Assembly (NCBI RefSeq): GCF_049319665.1
Contig: NZ_JBMOUD010000023.1
Coordinates: forward strand, 1 to 37,125
DNA length: 37,125 bases
From: JBMOUD01 sp049319665
Lineage (GTDB): Bacteria > Pseudomonadota > Gammaproteobacteria > Enterobacterales > Enterobacteriaceae
Direction of reading: 5' to 3'
The notes beneath the pieces are model-generated. The model was not told the origin of the DNA. It searched no databases and was given only the letters and a program-made list of their open reading frames with translations. Shown one piece after another: positions 1 through 9,900 of this stretch. Every line of letters starts with the position of its first letter. Position 1 is the stretch's first letter. Made by a program: the position numbers and the translations under genes.

Positions 1-216
1 GGCTATCTGGATCGCGGCACTGGATTACGTTTTGCCAGCGGTAACTCATCGTTCGTGACAGAAAGTGTCTCTGCCTCGCGCGATGGCGCGGTGATCAAGG
101 CCAGTGTTGAAGCGTCAGTGAACAAAAACACCGCTTTATCACTGGGCTACGGTGGTTTGTTATCGCAGAATTACCAGGACAACAGCGTTAACGCGGGCAT
201 TACTTGGAATTTCTAA
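1..216 (+). CDS. Outer-membrane beta-barrel protein, C-terminal fragment (autotransporter-like)
   Basis: The frame is open from base 1 to a TAA at 214-216, so only the last 71 residues are visible and the start lies outside the window. The fragment alternates polar and hydrophobic residues as in beta strands and ends in NAGITWNF with a terminal phenylalanine, the usual C-terminal signal recognised by the BAM machinery. A run such as TALSLGYGG looks like a membrane strand of an autotransporter or YadA/intimin-type barrel. The protein would sit in the outer membrane. A strong hairpin follows 35 bases later and closes the transcription unit. The passenger domain, and hence the function, cannot be seen. 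Confidence 0.7.
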   Translation, partial: GYLDRGTGLRFASGNSSFVTESVSASRDGAVIKASVEASVNKNTALSLGYGGLLSQNYQDNSVNAGITWNF

Positions 217-250
217 TTCTGTTTTTAAAGTAAGTTATCGTTAATCTACG

Positions 251-282
251 GAGAACGCCGAACAAATCTGTTCGGCGTTCTC
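251..282 (+). terminator. Rho-independent-like terminator after the barrel gene
   Basis: A perfect 14-bp stem (GAGAACGCCGAACA pairing with 269-282) closes a 4-base loop AATC. The tail is GCTTTATAA, so the U-tract is weak, but stem length and place just downstream of the stop support termination. Confidence 0.75.
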
Positions 283-446
283 GCTTTATAACACCGAGAT
301 AAAGAGCATCCCTGCTAAAACCCCGCGTCCTCTTTCCTCCAAGCGCATTACCCTTATTATCGCCTACCCACTTTATTTATTATTCAACGCCCCCCGGTGC
401 TGAATTTACGATAAAGCTAAGCAGGAATAATATCCGCACGTTGAAA

Positions 447-923
447 TTAGAACATGGTATTGGTGTTTTTAGACTGATCGGGTATTGCCTGTATCCTGTC
501 CCAATGTTCGGCGATTTTGCCATTTTTTAGGCGGAAAAACTCTGCAATAGCCAAACCTGGTTGCCCGGGGAAGCGCACCATATGGACATTCAAAATGACA
601 TAGTTTCCATCAGTGAAAACTTGTTTGATATCGCTATGAGAATTAGGGTGATCGCTTTTGACCCACTCAAGAAACTTGCGCACACCTTGCGGCCCGTCTT
701 CAGCCGTTGGGTTGTGTTGTTTAAAGTCTGGCGCTAAATAACTGAGTGCCTTATCGATATTCTTTTCATTTAATGCCGCATTGTAAAAGGCTAATACAAT
801 CTCTTTATTATGTTCTTGTAGCGATGTTTTATGCGTGCTTGGCTGTGCAGCAACAGCGAGAGAAACAGTGCTTGTTAGCGCGATAAAAGCCACGGTGGCG
901 AAGAGTTTTTTGAATAATGTCAT
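447..923 (-). CDS. Secreted SnoaL-like / NTF2-fold protein
   Basis: This 158-residue protein begins with a signal peptide (MTLFKKLFATVAFIALTSTV, then AVAAQPS) suggesting export to the periplasm. The rest, from about residue 38, has the pattern of the SnoaL-like / NTF2 fold, in particular the group annotated as predicted SnoaL-like aldol condensation-catalysing enzymes: VLAFYNAALNEKNIDKALSYLAPDFKQHNP, then GPQGVRKFLEW and a C-terminal AEFFRLKNGKIAEHWDRIQ. The AEHWD motif near the end is typical of this group. It lies 26 bases downstream of a second NTF2-like gene on the same strand, so the two are probably co-transcribed, and both are divergent from a TetR regulator. The substrate is unknown. 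Confidence 0.75.
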   Translation of the reverse strand: MTLFKKLFATVAFIALTSTVSLAVAAQPSTHKTSLQEHNKEIVLAFYNAALNEKNIDKALSYLAPDFKQHNPTAEDGPQGVRKFLEWVKSDHPNSHSDIKQVFTDGNYVILNVHMVRFPGQPGLAIAEFFRLKNGKIAEHWDRIQAIPDQSKNTNTMF

Positions 924-949
924 TATCGTGTTTCCTGTTTTTTAATGCG

Positions 950-1399
950 TTATTCGGGAATAAGCTGTGGGTTAACGGCAGCCAGGCTTTTCGCTTCATC
1001 GGCGGTTAAATACAGGTCGCCCATTGAGTTGCCAACCATATCCCACATTAATTTTGAAAATAACAAGGCGGCGCTAAGAGGGTGGTGATTGATCATTAAT
1101 GCATCTGCCTGGCCTTGTTCATTCATATGAACTAATACCGCGCACTCTACCGGTACACCGTTCACGGTCGAACGGTATGACTCCATAAAAAGATCTTTGC
1201 TGACATAGTCCCGATAGATGAATTCTTGATAGTCATAAAGCGTAATGGCCTTAGACAGGATGGCCACGATATTTGCACGGCCGGTCACCGGGCGTTTAAG
1301 CGCAGTGCCTTCCAGGGTGGCGTCTTCCGCCATATTTGCCCACCAAGGCGCCGGGCTTGTCGGTTTAGGGAGTGGCAATGATGTATCGTTGAATTTCAT
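950..1399 (-). CDS. NTF2-like / SnoaL-like domain protein
   Basis: This 149-residue cytoplasmic protein has no signal peptide. It shows an NTF2-like layout: an early segment with WWANMAEDATLEGTALKRPVTGRANIVAILSK, then YQEFIYRDYVSKDLFMESYRSTVNGVPVECAVLVHMNEQGQADALMINHHPL, which matches the cone-shaped sheet and the typical 'E G G I A .. ..HHP' ending of small polyketide-cyclase-like or isomerase-like proteins. No catalytic residues can be assigned. It is the first gene of a two-gene minus-strand unit and its start faces the TetR gene across 153 bases that hold a palindrome, so it is likely the main target of that repressor. Confidence 0.65.
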   Translation of the reverse strand: MKFNDTSLPLPKPTSPAPWWANMAEDATLEGTALKRPVTGRANIVAILSKAITLYDYQEFIYRDYVSKDLFMESYRSTVNGVPVECAVLVHMNEQGQADALMINHHPLSAALLFSKLMWDMVGNSMGDLYLTADEAKSLAAVNPQLIPE

Positions 1400-1475
1400 C
1401 GAAAAAATCCTGCTTATAGGAAAAATGATTCATCGGAAGCTCGCGTTAACGGGGGCCAGATGATGCCTTTTAGCT

Positions 1476-1501
1476 CTAATGATGTTTACCAACACTATTA
1501 G
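1476..1501. promoter_or_regulatory. Putative TetR operator
   Basis: A 26-bp inverted repeat has arms CTAATGATGTT (1476-1486) and AACACTATTAG (1491-1501), matching at 9 of 11 positions around a 4-base centre TACC. It sits between divergent genes, 10 bases upstream of a TATAAT box (1511-1516) that suits transcription of the TetR gene, so bound repressor would cover the -35 region. Assignment to this repressor is inference from position. Confidence 0.5.
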
Positions 1502-1510
1502 GTTTTGTAC

Positions 1511-1516
1511 TATAAT
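1511..1516 (+). promoter_or_regulatory. -10 box for the TetR gene
   Basis: A perfect TATAAT lies 36 bases before the ATG. No good -35 hexamer is seen at 16-18 bases; the weak TTTACC/TTACCA candidates at 1485-1491 fall inside the palindrome. Confidence 0.4.
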
Positions 1517-1552
1517 CCGCGTCATTCATAAAATTCAAGGCCTATTATTAGA

Positions 1553-2107
1553 ATGAAAATTAGTCAGCAGCGCCTGGAAGAGAATCGCCAGAATTTACTT
1601 GATGCCGCGGCACGTTTGTTACGTGAGCAGGGTTGTGACAAGGTGGGAATTGCCGATGTGACAAAAGCGGCTGGCTTAACACATGGCGCTTTTTACAACC
1701 ATTTCAGTTCTAAAGACGACATGATCGCCAAGGTTTTTGTCCATGTGATGTTGGCACAGCCTGAAGAAGAGATGCCATCTTCTGCTGGCATTGACGCTTT
1801 TATCCAGAGTTATCTCACGCGGGAACATGTCGATAATCGCGCGACGGGCTGTATGTATGCGGCCTTTGCTAGCGAAATCTTCAGGCTACCGCCGTCGGCA
1901 AGAGGCACCTTAACGCAGGCGTTAACCAATCTGATCGCCCGGCTGAGTCAGAACATGACCTTGGTTAGTGAGGCGGAGCGTCGTCGAGTAGCAATAACGA
2001 AATGGTCAACCATGTTAGGCGGGTTAATCCTGGCGCGAGCCGTGGATGACCCGGCGCTTTCTGACGAAATATTAAACGGCGTGTTGCACTCGTTGAGTGC
2101 AGATTGA
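1553..2107 (+). CDS. TetR/AcrR family transcriptional regulator
   Basis: This 184-residue protein has the TetR N-terminal helix-turn-helix: RQNLLDAAARLLREQG followed by VGIADVTKAAGLTHGAFYNHF and SSKDDMIAKVF, covering about residues 12-58. The remainder is a helical ligand-binding and dimerisation domain (for example GCMYAAFASEIFRLPPSARGTLTQAL), similar to the C-terminal type found next to small oxidoreductase or NTF2-like genes. The length is normal for the family. The start has only a weak AAGG at 1537-1540 as ribosome binding site. Its divergence from the two SnoaL-like genes and the shared palindrome indicate that it represses those genes and itself. The inducer is unknown. Confidence 0.9.
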   Translation: MKISQQRLEENRQNLLDAAARLLREQGCDKVGIADVTKAAGLTHGAFYNHFSSKDDMIAKVFVHVMLAQPEEEMPSSAGIDAFIQSYLTREHVDNRATGCMYAAFASEIFRLPPSARGTLTQALTNLIARLSQNMTLVSEAERRRVAITKWSTMLGGLILARAVDDPALSDEILNGVLHSLSAD

Positions 2108-2177
2108 GGCAAATTCTGAGGAACTTAGATTTCTAACGGGATGTCACAGGTATTCATGTTAAAAGGAGTGACATTTC

Positions 2178-2471
2178 ATGGAATGCTTAAAAAAATACGT
2201 ATATGTGCTTTTTATTCTGCTTTTTCAAAGCGTTGCCGTATCAGCTTCGCCCTATATATTCCCTGATAATGAGGATAAAGACGCTTTATCCTCACCAAAG
2301 GTAAAGCCAAATTTATCTTGGGGAAGCTCCGAGTCGCAAACCGAGCAGGCAACATATTGCCTTACTCCTAGCGATCCGGGATGCAGTAATATGTGGCACA
2401 AGGAAAGAACACAAGAAGATAACGCGCAAGCACAACGTTACTGGGAGAAAAAATTCCGTCACCCCAGATGA
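2178..2471 (+). CDS. Small secreted protein of unknown function
   Basis: I do not recognise this 97-residue protein. It starts with a good ribosome binding site (AAAGGAG, 8 bases before ATG) and a likely signal peptide (MECLKKYVYVLFILLFQSVAVSA, cleaved before SPYIF). The mature part of about 75 residues is hydrophilic, with two cysteines (YCLTPSDPGC) that could form a disulfide in the periplasm, and a basic, charged end (RYWEKKFRHPR). No lipobox is seen. The stop lies at the base of a small hairpin (GATGAC 2467-2472 with GTCATC 2485-2490) that may end transcription before the convergent biosynthetic operon. Confidence 0.6.
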   Translation: MECLKKYVYVLFILLFQSVAVSASPYIFPDNEDKDALSSPKVKPNLSWGSSESQTEQATYCLTPSDPGCSNMWHKERTQEDNAQAQRYWEKKFRHPR

Positions 2472-2538
2472 CGGCCTTGCAGCTGTCATCCGAGGACGGT
2501 GTACCAAGATGGCATTCATCAGTGTGATTTATCTCTTC

Positions 2539-3141
2539 TCACGCTTCCCCAATGCTGATCTCATAAAGACAACGACTGTCGCTATCCAGTGATTTAAAGA
2601 CGGCTTTAACCTGATAATCCAGTTTCAGTTCATCGTGTATCGCCTGAACAAAGACATCAATTGCCGGCCAGGTGAGATGCTTTTCTATACCGAGTGCCAC
2701 CGCAACCTTATGGTAACGATCGGTACCGCCGAGTAGAAAAGCCGCGTGGTTTGCGTGATATGCGGTGATTTCAAATTGGTACTCGGGGTTCGCCGTATAG
2801 ATAGCGGCGATGATAATGTTCATCACGCCGCGGGCATCCTGTGGGATCTCTTTTTGTGCCAGATAACGTTTAGCAGTGGCGCGTCCGAGTGAATAGATGG
2901 TTTCTCTGGAGACAATGTTAATTTGATCGACGCCATATCTGGTGCCGACGATGCTGAGCATATTGCCGTAAAAAGCAGAGGTGATATTCGACATGCCTTG
3001 TACTAGATTGGCGATGTTGTCTGGATAAAAATCGCCGACCAGTTGCTGCCAGTTCATCTCGGGCAAATAGACATCGTTTTCGCGGAATTGCGCCGATTGT
3101 AGAAAGGTCTGCGGTAGATTCAGGTTGGTATCTTGGCTCAT
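2539..3141 (-). CDS. Unrecognised 200-residue protein, last gene of PKS operon
   Basis: This protein has no signal peptide and no membrane segment. Visible features are MLSIVGTRYGVDQINIVSRETIYSLGR near residue 60-85 and a C-terminal part ending with KAVFKSLDSDSRCLYEISI. That ordering (RYG.D motif, later helical segment, final Cys-containing strand) resembles, weakly, the family annotated as L-2-amino-thiazoline-4-carboxylate hydrolase-like proteins, which often sit in biosynthetic clusters. I do not assign that activity. Its ATG overlaps the stop of the thioesterase gene by 4 bases (ATGA), so the two are translationally coupled. It probably acts on the same pathway as the polyketide synthase. 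Confidence 0.75.
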   Translation of the reverse strand: MSQDTNLNLPQTFLQSAQFRENDVYLPEMNWQQLVGDFYPDNIANLVQGMSNITSAFYGNMLSIVGTRYGVDQINIVSRETIYSLGRATAKRYLAQKEIPQDARGVMNIIIAAIYTANPEYQFEITAYHANHAAFLLGGTDRYHKVAVALGIEKHLTWPAIDVFVQAIHDELKLDYQVKAVFKSLDSDSRCLYEISIGEA

Positions 3142-3941
3142 TTGGCTATCCTCATAGAGAGCGGTGCAGCAAGCTCTGGTGCGAGAAGTTCTGGCTCTAT
3201 ATAGGCTTGCGGCATTTCTGCTGTCATGATTTCGGCCAATAGGTGGCGCTGGGTATGCAGGAAAAAATGGCCGCCCTCGATATCATGCAACTTGAAATGC
3301 ATGACGGTTTTGTCTCGCCATCGCTGCATGTTTTTACGGGTTACCAGTGCGTCCGCTGTAGCGCAAAAAGCACTTATCGGCACGTAAAGCGGTGGCCTGA
3401 TAGGTGAGGGATAGCGAGCCAGCAGGGATAAATCAGCTCGCAATGCGGGCAAGATCATCTGCTTAATTTCCTCAGGTGCACTCTGAGGTAAACCACCCAG
3501 TTCGTCGAGTTCGCGCAACAGTTGCTCATCGCTCAACAGATGTAAACGTTGGCTAATTGGCGGTGTATCCGGCGGCTGGCAGGCACCGACAAAGAAGTGC
3601 TTTGGCTGAGGTAGCCCGTGCTGTTTTAATGCCTGTGTTAACTCAAAAGCAACCGTTCCACCCATGCTATAACCCAAAAAGTAGAACTCCCGGTCTAACA
3701 GTGGCGCAATTGCAGGCAACAAGGCTGCAATGAGTTCGTCCATGCTGGTAACAATAGGCTCCGCGCTGCGATTTTCTCGGCCTGGCAGGCAGGCGACCAA
3801 AATGTCGGTTGCGGGAAATAACCCTGCCCATTGTCGGAAAGAGGCGGGCCCGCCGCCGGCAAATGGAAAGATAAACAAGCGCCTTGGCGCATGCGGGTGG
3901 TGAGTTAATGAAGTAAACCAGTTGTCAGTGATAACGTGCAT
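3138..3941 (-). CDS. Type II thioesterase (GrsT-like)
   Basis: This 267-residue alpha/beta hydrolase has the standard features of stand-alone thioesterases in PKS/NRPS clusters: RRLFIFPFAGGGPASFRQWAGLFP at the N terminus, the nucleophile elbow GYSMGG (Ser92), an Asp in ATADALV (Asp197) and a His in DIEGGHFFL (His225), which fit a Ser-Asp-His triad. Such enzymes hydrolyse mis-primed or stalled acyl groups from carrier proteins. Its start overlaps the end of the polyketide synthase gene by 17 bases and its end overlaps the next gene, so all three form one operon. Because the synthase has no thioesterase domain of its own, this enzyme might also release the product, which would be an unusual role. 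Confidence 0.92.
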   Translation of the reverse strand: MHVITDNWFTSLTHHPHAPRRLFIFPFAGGGPASFRQWAGLFPATDILVACLPGRENRSAEPIVTSMDELIAALLPAIAPLLDREFYFLGYSMGGTVAFELTQALKQHGLPQPKHFFVGACQPPDTPPISQRLHLLSDEQLLRELDELGGLPQSAPEEIKQMILPALRADLSLLARYPSPIRPPLYVPISAFCATADALVTRKNMQRWRDKTVMHFKLHDIEGGHFFLHTQRHLLAEIMTAEMPQAYIEPELLAPELAAPLSMRIAK

Positions 3942-6900
3942 ATATCAGCGCCTGAGTTTGTGCAAAGGTAGTGATCTCTATGTCCTGCCAGCCTTTTACG
4001 GTTAACAGACCACGCCATGTCTCTTCGTCCAGCAACGGGCCTTTTTGGCGTAATGCGCTATCTGCATAGCGCCACCATCCATCGGTTAGTCCAAAAACCA
4101 AATCCAGCCAGGGTTGTTGCTCAATACATTCGACCAACAAAATTGCACCGTTAGGATTTAACCTACGTTGCAACTGATCGAGCGATACGGATAAATCGAG
4201 CGTGGTATGAACGACGTTGGCGGCCACAATCAAGTCGAATTTATGACCGTTAAGCTGCTGTTCGTCGATATGGCGTTCAAGATCGAATATCGCAAACTCT
4301 ACGCAAGGCCACTCGGCAAAGGCATGGCGTGCACGATTGAGGAATGCGTGGGAAATATCGGTAAACAGATAGCGTGGGTCGATATTGGGTAACTGGGTGA
4401 GGGTAGGTAACAGTAGTTTTGCCGTGGTGCCGGTTCCTGCCCCGACCTCTAAAATATGCCGTGATGTTTGATGGGATGAAGTTTGGGCCAGCGCCTGTGA
4501 GGCAGACCGACTCAATGCATTGTGTACCTCTTCAGTGCCTGGTGCCGATTGATAAAGCGCGGCGATTTCCTGCATGCCATTTTCGCAAAACAGCACGTCG
4601 GTACCAAGCTTTTCACCAGTAAGCACCGCCGGTAACTCTCGCGCACATCGCAGTAACATACTGCTGCACAGTTCGGCTTGAGCAGCATCAGGCGAGGCTT
4701 GTCGATACATGTCCAGCCTGTGCTCTAGTGCGGCCAACGCGGATTGACTCTCTGCCAGACGAACAGCCACGACCTTATTTTGCTCGATATCGAGCGTGTC
4801 TGTTGTGGCAAGATGCGCGCACAGTTGCCGCCATAATTGTAGTCGATGTGGTTGCACGCCGAGCCGTTGCCCTAAGTCATCAACACTTAACGCTAAATGT
4901 TGTGGTTTAGATTGATACAACACTGCTAGTGCATAGTTGAATCCGGCAAGCGCCGCGTTATTAATGCTGTGCCTTAAGTCTATTTGAGGCTGTAAGGGCG
5001 CTCTCGATGGGAAGTGTGGTTCTGTTTGGCCTGCTACAGGATGCGGCGGTTGATAAACTGCCTGCGGATGGCTTTTTAAAAAAGTTAACTGAGCATCAAC
5101 CAGCGATCTGAAGCTATCGAGCTGCTGTTGGAATAAAGCTTGATAAGCGTCAAGTGGTGCGGCAGGTGCTGTCTTGAGATGGATCGTTGGTTGCAGAGCG
5201 GCGGTGTTTGTCACCGGGGGTAGTATGTGTGGCACGACAATAGATGGCGCGTCATACGAGGCCGCGGCCACGTCATTCACCGCAATATCCGCCCAGAGAG
5301 TAGAAACAGAGTTCTCCTGCACAGCGCTTGCAGACTCAAGCTCAATAAAGCCTGTGAGTGCCGTCAAGGTCTTGTACTGGCCAAACAGCTGCGGCACTGT
5401 CACCTTAACGCCCAAGCGTTTATCGATGATACTCGCCATCTCTATTAGCAGTATTGAGTCTGCGCCGAGATCAAAAAAGCTGCGGGAAGGATCTACCTGT
5501 TCCGGGCGCAGTTTTAATAAATGACCTAAAATCTCCGTCAACACGTGCTGCGTATTGCCTGCCGCCTGATGTTGCGTCTCTTCCTGTGAGCGCGTGACCG
5601 GGTGCAGAGGGACAACATTATCAGTACTGGCCACGCCAGGTGTTTTATCTAACCAGTAAGATTGTTGATCGAAGGGATAAGCTGGAAGTACATCGGGACT
5701 GACCTGCTCATCAGTGTAAATCGCAGACCAGTTAATCGACAGCCCGGCGGTGTATAAGCGAGCAACGGTGGTTAAGGCGTTATCCCACTCATTTTTACCT
5801 GCCGCCAGAGCAACGACATCAGCGTTACCCTGAGCCAGTTTACGTAAGAAAGGCTGCAAAGCCCGACCGCCAATTTCGACCAAGAGTGTGCAGCTTTCCG
5901 CTAGTGCGTTTTCGACACAATTCTTGAACTGCACGGTTTCTCTAAGGTGTCTCGCCCAGTGAGCAGCATCCACTTCACTGACTTTATCCCCTTGTAAATT
6001 AGCCAGCAAAGTAATGCGCGTTGGATAGCTGCTGACCTCAGCGGCGGCTTTTTCTAACAATTGAGCGGCGTCGCTCATGGAAGCAGAATGGAAAGCTTTG
6101 GCGACATCTAAAGCAATGGCCGTCAATCCTTGAGTTTCGCACAGAGTAGCTAATGCGCTTATTCCCTCGGGCGTGCCGGAAATAGTCACGTCATCGGCAG
6201 AGTTGATCGCCGCGACTTCAACGTCCAACTGATGCTGGGTAATCAAAGCATTGATGACGTCGGAAGACGTGCGAACGGCTAACATGCGGCCATCGGGTGC
6301 GGCATTCATCGCCTGTCCACGCGTGTGGATAAGATACAGGGTATCGCTAAGCGTTAACGCACCGGCAACATGGGCGGCGACATATTCTCCGAGACTATGA
6401 CCAAAGACACAGTCGGCTATCAGCCCGCAATCCTCCAGCCAGGCTGCCAGCGCCAGCTCACAGGAGGCAATCATCAGCTGCGCGTCGGCAGTGTGCGCAA
6501 TACGTTTTTTTACCTGTTCATCAGATAGCGAACCATCAAAGAGTTCGCGCACAGTGACAGCACATCTGGCCTTAAGGAGCGCATCGCACTCGTCAATTTT
6601 CTGCCGAAATACGGGAATACGCTGATACCATTCACGTCCCATATCGACCTGCTGAATACCTTGCCCGCTAAACACTAACGCCGTTCTTGGTGGCCGATGC
6701 ACCGGTGAAGGTGCGGCTATATTGGCCTGCGCCTGTAAAGCGTCGATCATCTCATTTGCACTGCTAGCGACCACGGCCAGACGATAGGGGAACACCGAGC
6801 GATATTGCGAAGCGGCGCTAGCGAGGTGCTGCCAGAGCTGCGGTGCGGCACGTAACTGCTCGACGCTGGCGGCGGCTAAACTCGCCAGGCTGCTGGCCGA

Positions 6901-9900
6901 AACTGCGCCCAGTGGCAATACGCGTGGGCCATCGACTAACGCTATTTTTTCCACCGCGGCCGCCCGTTGTACAATCACATGAGCATTGGTACCGCCAAAG
7001 CCCATTGAGGTAACGCCGCCATATTCAAAGTCAAAATGCTCGGTAGCTCCCGCGTTGAATTGCAGCCCTTCAGCAAGGGGGAAGGTTGGATTCAGTTGCT
7101 TAAATCCAGCAATCGGCGGGACCTGTTGTTCTTGCAAACAGAGGACGACTTTAATCAAACCCGCCAGCCCGGCTACCGCTTCCAGATGGCCGATATTGGC
7201 CTTTACCGCACCAATTTTACACGGCGCCGCATGTTGGCCGCCGTAAACGTCGGCGAGTGCGCTGTATTCGATGGCATCACCAAGTACCGTGCCGGTGCCA
7301 TGTGCCTCAACGTATTTCACTTCTGTCGCGTCGATACCGGCGCTGGCTAGGGCGCTGTGCATCACCGCCCGTTGAGCAACGCCATTCGGCGCAGTTAAGC
7401 CAAAGCTGCGGCCATCTTGATTGACGGCTGAACCGGCAATCCACGCCAAGATGCGGTGTTTATTGAGCTGAGCAATGGTCGCGCGCGTCAGAATAATGGC
7501 GGCAACGCCTTCGCTTCGTACATAACCGTCCGCTGTTTTATCAAAGCTGTGGCAGCGAGCGGTGGGGGAGAGCATGCCCGCTTTTAGGAAAATGTGGCTA
7601 AATTGCGTGTGGAGAATTAAATTTACACCGGCTACGACGGCGCGATCGCACTCCCCGCGCTCAAGGCTTTGCACGGCCTGATAGACGGCAACCAGCGATG
7701 AGGAACAGGCGGTATCAATCACCATGCTCGGGCCGGTTAGGTTGAAGTAGTAAGATAGGCGATTGGCCGCAATACTGCTGGCTAATCCGGCTCCGGCGTG
7801 TCCGTCGAGGGCAATGTCTTCTTTGGCACACAGCGTGGCATAATCCGTTGCACAGATAGCCACGAACACCCCGGTACGAGAGCCATCGAGTGTTTCGCGA
7901 GTCAGGCCAGCGTGCTCAAAAGCATGCCAGACAGTTTGCAGAAGCAGGCGTTGCTGTGGGTCAATCTGCTCGGCTTCTCGCGGCGAGATGTTAAAAAAAG
8001 CCGGGTCGAATTGGTCGATATTGTCCAGATAACCCCCGGGGATCTCAAAAACAGCGCTACCCAAACGCTGTAACAGAGCATGGCGAGCTGGCGGAATAAT
8101 ACCGACAGAGCACTGGCCCGATGTTATCAATGACCAATATTCGCTGAGGTTTTTGGCACCTGGCACTGAACATGCCATTCCAATGATTGCAGTGTTGCGT
8201 TCTGCTGCCGGTTTTGTCATCCGGGGCGATGTGTTGTCCGCAGTATTACTGGCGCACTGGGTGGCGATGTAACGTGAGAGAGTGTCAAGCGTGGGAAAAT
8301 CATAAGCCACGCCTGGAGGCACCTTGCTCAAGCCAAAGTGCTGTGCGATGTTACCGCTTAAGAGCACCACCGAGCTTGAATCAAGGCCGAAGTCGCTAAA
8401 GGGCAGATGTGGCAGAATATCTTGCTCTGCCAGCCCGCTAGTCGATGCAATCCACGTCGTTAACCATGATCTGATCTGTTTTTCCGCGCTTGATGTGTCA
8501 GCAGAATGAGTGGGCTTTTTCTCATTCGATTGCGGTGGTTGAGGCTCAAGAGCGTGTTTATCTGCCGCTAACTGTTTCGCCAATTCTGGCATGACCCACT
8601 GGGCTTTAACTGATAGCGTCTGGTCAATAAACTGCTGTTTGGCTTTGGCGCGTTGTACTTTGCCGCTGGTGGTGCGCGGTAGTGTACCGGTGGTAATAAG
8701 CGCGATCGCACTCAATTGTAATCCGCATTCATCGGCGATGGCCCGCCGTAACAGACCAAATATTTCCGTGGCGTGTTTATCCACTTTGAAATGCCGTGAG
8801 ACTTCAATGACCGCGGCAACGACTTCTTGTTCATCAGATTGCAGGGCGAATACGCTAGCTGAACCTTGGCGAATTTGCGGGTGTACCGCCTCCAGTACAG
8901 CTTCGATATCCTGCGGATAGTGGCAGCGGCCACGAATAATCACCGTATCTTTAATGCGGCCGGTCACAAATAGTTGCCCATCCAGTAAGAAACCGAGATC
9001 GCCGGTACGCATATAACGGTGCGGTTGGGCTGCGTTTTCCCCCGATTCTGCTGACACAGACCAGCCAAAGGTCAGCGCACTTTTATCCGGCTGCATCCAA
9101 TAGCCAGAAGAGACTGCTTGGTTCGCCACCCAAACTTCGCCAACATGATTAGCGGCAACGGGCACGTGGCTTTCTGGGTCAACAATGGCCAACTGGGTAT
9201 CGAGTAATGCCGAACCTGAGCTGCAAAGAGTCAGTGCTTCAGCAGCACTCTGGTCGCAAGATACGACCATGCCTTCTGCCAGCGCCGAGCGATCGACAAT
9301 CACGACGCGCGGAGGTGAGCGTCCATCAATCCCCGATGAGGGGCTGCCGTTATGCGTTCCGGTGACAATACAACTGGCTTCTGCCAGTCCCCAGCAAGGG
9401 TTAAAGACGCGCTTATCAAAACCTGCGGGGGCAAAAAAGTCGCTAAACTCTTCCATAGTTTTGGCTCGTACTGGCTCACCGCCATTTAATGCGGTGACCC
9501 AGCTTGATAAATCGAGGCGAGCCAACTGTTCTGCTGACACGCTTTTACGTGCCAGGTCATAGGAAAAGTTGGGAGCGGCGGTGTGAGTAATACGAAAATC
9601 GCTGATAGCTTGTATCCAGCGCGAAGGTTGCTGAGCGAATACCGGGCCGGGCATGATATAGCAGGCAATATCTGCATAAACCGGCGTCAGCAGCCCATAA
9701 ATCAACCCCAAATCATGGAAAGGTGGCAGCCAGGTTAAGACTTTTGACTCTGGGCCATGCACCATCGCCTGCTCAAAATATTTAATATTATTCAGCAAAT
9801 TATGATGAGTAAGTACCACGCCTTTCGGCAGAGAGGTGGAACCCGAGGTATATTGCAACATGGCAATATCATCAGGGGCGACCGGTGCGATAGGTAAAGG

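Noticed and set aside
447..1399. SnoaL-like proteins as cyclases of the PKS pathway
   Set aside because: They are under a separate TetR unit, one is exported, and an unrelated gene lies between; nothing ties them to the PKS operon apart from distance.
1245..1463. Plus-strand open frame of 72 codons
   Set aside because: It lies over the start of the NTF2-like gene on the other strand, has no family features and would disturb the divergent promoter region.
5174..5524. Plus-strand open frame of 116 codons inside the PKS gene, and similar ones nearby
   Set aside because: Antisense shadows of a GC-balanced long coding gene; no ribosome site or recognisable domain.
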